In this document: positions 22,001 to 24,445 of the stretch, piece by piece
Position numbering within the stretch: the stretch's first letter is position 1
Layout of the letters: the number at the start of each line of letters is the position of its first letter
Origin: an uncultured Bacilli bacterium
Lineage (GTDB): Bacteria; Bacillota_I; Bacilli_A; RF39; UBA660
Length of the DNA: 24,445 nt
Assembly (NCBI GenBank): GCA_947587565.1
Contig: CANPYA010000003.1
Span: 1-24,445 of the forward strand
Direction: 5' to 3'
The notes under the pieces: model-generated
Told to the model about the DNA's origin: nothing
Seen by the model: the letters and a program-made list of their open reading frames with translations, nothing else
Database searches by the model: none
Program-made: the position numbers and the translations under genes

Positions 22001-24364
22001 ATGAGTGATTTAGTATTATTAGGTCTTCCTTCATTTAGTGCAATAATAGATTCCATAGGAGTTTATTTAGCAGCTTTATTATATAAAGGTGTAGCTCTTG
22101 TATTTAAAGTGTTTTTAATACTTGCCAATGGCAAATTAGTTGATTCTGATCAATATACTACTTTAATTACCAATTTTTATGTCATTATTGGTATAGTAAT
22201 GCTATTTACTTTAGCATTTGCACTACTTAGAGGCATGATTAATCCAGATGATAAAAAGCAAGGAACAGAAACGGTTAAAAAAGTAATTCTTAATCTTGTA
22301 ACTTCTTCACTTATAATGGCTGTGTTGCCAACTATTTTTGCTTTTGCTTTTGATTTTCAAAATTCAGTATTAATAAGACAAAACACTATTGGTAGATTTT
22401 TTGGCTATGGTGGAACTGCCGGTGTAGATCTTGCTATAGATCAAGGCGCTAATCAAATGGCTAATGGTGTGTTTACTGCTTTTTTTAATGTAAATCAACA
22501 AGCATGTGATGAAGGAGATTCTATAACAGATTGTCAAAAAAAAGTTAAAGATAATGATGATGATAAAACTTTCTATGAAGTTATGGAAGAAGTAGATGCT
22601 ACTGGTCAATTTGGTTTATATAGTAGTTTTTCAGAAAAAATTGGAAATGATAATGAAATAGATCATAACTGGATATTTAATATAATCGCTGGTGGTTTTA
22701 TGGCTTATGTTGCTATATCCTTTTGCTTTGATATGGCCATTCGAATGATTAAATTAATTTTTTATCAACTAATTGCACCAGTTCCGGTATTTTTAAGAGT
22801 TGTGCCAAATGGTAAGTTAAGTGGTACTTTTAATCAATGGTTAAAAGTAACTGTTACTTGTTATTTAGAGGTCTTTATTCGTATCTTAATATTCTATTTC
22901 TGCATTTATTTATTTAATAGTTTATTTGGTTCAAATGGTTATGGAGCAAATATGAGTTTCTTAAATGGTACAGCATATGGTGTAGGATTATATGTAAAAG
23001 CTTTTATTATTATGGGCATTATTATGTTTATGAAACAAGCTCCTAAATTAATATCTGAAATAACTGGTATTGATTCAGGTAATATGAAACTTGGTATCAA
23101 AGATAAATTAAAAGATGGTGGATTTTTCTCTGTAGTTAATGCTGCTGGTGGTTTAGTGACTGGGGGAATTCCTGGTGCAGTAAGAGGTTTTAGATATGGT
23201 AGCAAAAATGCTGATTTTAGACATATGGGTCAAGAAGCTGCTAAAAGAAGGGAATTTAGAGATGCTTTAGAAGCTGGTGCAACTAGATTTCAAATATATA
23301 AAGATAGATTAAGACAATCTTTTGGCTTTGATTCTAGTTATGATGCTGAAGAAAGAAAAATTGAAAAAGAGGAAGAATTAATAACTAATCAAACTGGAAA
23401 GAATATCGAATATGTAAATTCTAAGGGTGAAAAAGTTGTTATAGGAACTGATGGTAAAGTAACTATTAATGGAAATCTTGTAACTAATCGAGCTGATGGT
23501 AAATTTGAAGTTAATCAAATGACTATTGAAGATATGGAAGCACAAAAGGCCGAAAACGTTCGAGCAATGGGTGACTATAATGAACAATTAAGAATGAAAG
23601 ATAAACTAATAAAATTTGGTGGTGCGCAAATTCAATTTAAATCAAATATTAAAGGCGAAGCCGAAAAGAAAATTGATGAACCAGGTTCTAAGCAAAAAGG
23701 ACATATTACTTATGACGCTATAGAAGAAGTACTTGATGAAAAAACAGGTAAAATGGTTAAAAAAACAGTTCAAAAAGATTTTGAAGGCACCTTTGCTCAA
23801 ATTCAAGAATTTATTAATAAGGATTTAGATCCAGAACAAAGACAAAAATATAACTTAAATGCAATCCGTGATGAAATGATAAAAGAATTTGTTAGAAAAG
23901 AACTACATTCAGCTGATGATAATAAAACGAAACAGGATATGGTTGCGGGCTTTACATCTATTATGAATAATGGTGGTTATTCTTATAAATATAGAGATAG
24001 TTCTGGAAATATCTTAGATGGTCGCATTGATGTAGAACAAAATCAAGATGGATCATTTAAAGTTAAACAAACGAGAACAAATGCTGATGGGACATCTACT
24101 GAGGTAATTTTATCAGATTTATATCATGATCAATATGATATTGTTGATGCAATCGATAAGATTGCCAAATCAAGTAATGGTATTTTGAATTTAGAAAAGC
24201 AAAATATTGACGAAACTCTTATTGATCCGTTACGTACTGCTAATGAAAACTTAGATAATATTGTTAAAACAGCTAAAGAAGCAAAAGAAGCAAGAAAAAA
24301 AGCACCAGAACAGCGAAAAAGAGAATTATCCAAAAAATATACTGCTAAAAGCAATAAAAATTAA
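22001..24364 (+). CDS. VirB6/TrbL-like multi-spanning channel protein with long soluble tail
   Basis: 787 residues from ATG 22001, preferred over GTG 21992 because AGGTG lies 6 nt upstream of the ATG. About seven membrane helices: 19-42, 59-77, 95-117, 226-247, 252-268, 284-308 and 328-345. An extracellular loop (about 125-220) carries two Cys (ACDEGDSITDC). KQAPKLISEITGI after the last helix resembles the end of the membrane part in TrbL/VirB6 proteins of monoderm T4SSs. The tail (about 350-787) is soluble, charged and partly coiled-coil, longer than typical, and ends in a Lys/Arg-rich segment. VirB6 is the polytopic inner-membrane component through which the substrate passes. The next gene begins 22 nt after its stop. 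Confidence 0.75.
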   Translation: MSDLVLLGLPSFSAIIDSIGVYLAALLYKGVALVFKVFLILANGKLVDSDQYTTLITNFYVIIGIVMLFTLAFALLRGMINPDDKKQGTETVKKVILNLVTSSLIMAVLPTIFAFAFDFQNSVLIRQNTIGRFFGYGGTAGVDLAIDQGANQMANGVFTAFFNVNQQACDEGDSITDCQKKVKDNDDDKTFYEVMEEVDATGQFGLYSSFSEKIGNDNEIDHNWIFNIIAGGFMAYVAISFCFDMAIRMIKLIFYQLIAPVPVFLRVVPNGKLSGTFNQWLKVTVTCYLEVFIRILIFYFCIYLFNSLFGSNGYGANMSFLNGTAYGVGLYVKAFIIMGIIMFMKQAPKLISEITGIDSGNMKLGIKDKLKDGGFFSVVNAAGGLVTGGIPGAVRGFRYGSKNADFRHMGQEAAKRREFRDALEAGATRFQIYKDRLRQSFGFDSSYDAEERKIEKEEELITNQTGKNIEYVNSKGEKVVIGTDGKVTINGNLVTNRADGKFEVNQMTIEDMEAQKAENVRAMGDYNEQLRMKDKLIKFGGAQIQFKSNIKGEAEKKIDEPGSKQKGHITYDAIEEVLDEKTGKMVKKTVQKDFEGTFAQIQEFINKDLDPEQRQKYNLNAIRDEMIKEFVRKELHSADDNKTKQDMVAGFTSIMNNGGYSYKYRDSSGNILDGRIDVEQNQDGSFKVKQTRTNADGTSTEVILSDLYHDQYDIVDAIDKIAKSSNGILNLEKQNIDETLIDPLRTANENLDNIVKTAKEAKEARKKAPEQRKRELSKKYTAKSNKN

Positions 24365-24386
24365 TTTTTAAGGAGGGAATAAAAAG

Positions 24387-24445
24387 GTGAATAATAATTA
24401 TTTAATACCGGCTAATTCAAAGAAAAGCCAATTAATACTCGGTTT
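24387..24445 (+). CDS. 5' end of a further gene of the locus (truncated by the window)
   Basis: GTG start behind AAGGAGGG (24370-24377), 9 nt spacing, 22 nt after the VirB6-like stop. The visible protein is MNNNYLIPANSKKSQLILGF, 19 codons plus two bases. A short hydrophilic start leading into a hydrophobic turn would suit a VirB3/PrgI-like small membrane protein, which often precedes VirB4, but too little is visible to assign it. Confidence 0.6.
   Translation, partial: MNNNYLIPANSKKSQLILG

Noticed and set aside
6800..24364. UGA decoded as Trp (mollicute code)
   Set aside because: Reading through TGA is never needed to keep a frame, Trp is TGG throughout, and TGA ends genes at 7519 and 19405.
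6758..24445. A complete integrative conjugative element
   Set aside because: No relaxase, coupling protein, integrase, att repeats or tRNA edge is visible in the window, so only a secretion or pilus locus is claimed.

Overview
The window is AT-rich, single-chromosome-like DNA from a low-GC Gram-positive lineage. Genes start behind strong AGGAGG-type ribosome binding sites, promoters are sigma-A-like (several with an extended -10), and intrinsic terminators are common. TGA is used as a stop (for example at 7517-7519 and 19403-19405) and Trp is TGG, so this is not a UGA=Trp mollicute. There are no outer-membrane components. An uncultured gut Bacilli/Erysipelotrichia-like organism fits best; that placement is inference.

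Left part (1-6704), ordinary chromosome: the 3' end of a Zn/Cd-type P1B ATPase; three 23-bp tandem repeats abutting a consensus promoter; a DUF4143-type AAA ATPase with a small companion gene; a two-way terminator; then, on the minus strand, uvrB plus a short-chain dehydrogenase (1-nt overlap), and a CPBP membrane protease plus a metallophosphoesterase-like protein with eroded metal-site motifs.

Right part (6758-24445), an envelope-spanning secretion or pilus locus, all on the plus strand, in at least five transcription units. Unit 1 (6812-15803): a signal-peptide/one-TM protein, a 1265-residue Cys-rich secreted protein, a one-TM protein, then CpaB-like, CpaF/TadA-like, TadB-like and TadC-like proteins, closed by a terminator. 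A frameshifted Rpn-family nuclease gene sits next. Unit 2 (16916-19405): four short-leader pilin-like proteins (two paralogous pairs) and a TadZ/CpaE-like protein with a lysine-less P-loop. Unit 3 (19495-19848): a VirB2-like two-helix pilin candidate with its own promoter and terminator. Unit 4 (19972-21485): a second protein with the same two-helix module, plus a YwaF/TIGR02206-like membrane protein. Unit 5 (21551 to beyond the end): a third two-helix protein, a 787-residue VirB6/TrbL-like channel protein, and the start of another gene.

The Tad half supplies an assembly ATPase, two platform proteins, a localisation ATPase and prepilin-like subunits. The other half looks like type IV secretion (VirB2-like, VirB6-like). 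Their interleaving suggests a hybrid Tad/T4SS machine displaying disulfide-rich surface proteins. This is the main candidate for an undescribed system. No relaxase, VirB4, VirD4 or prepilin peptidase is in the window, so the system's completeness and substrate are unknown.
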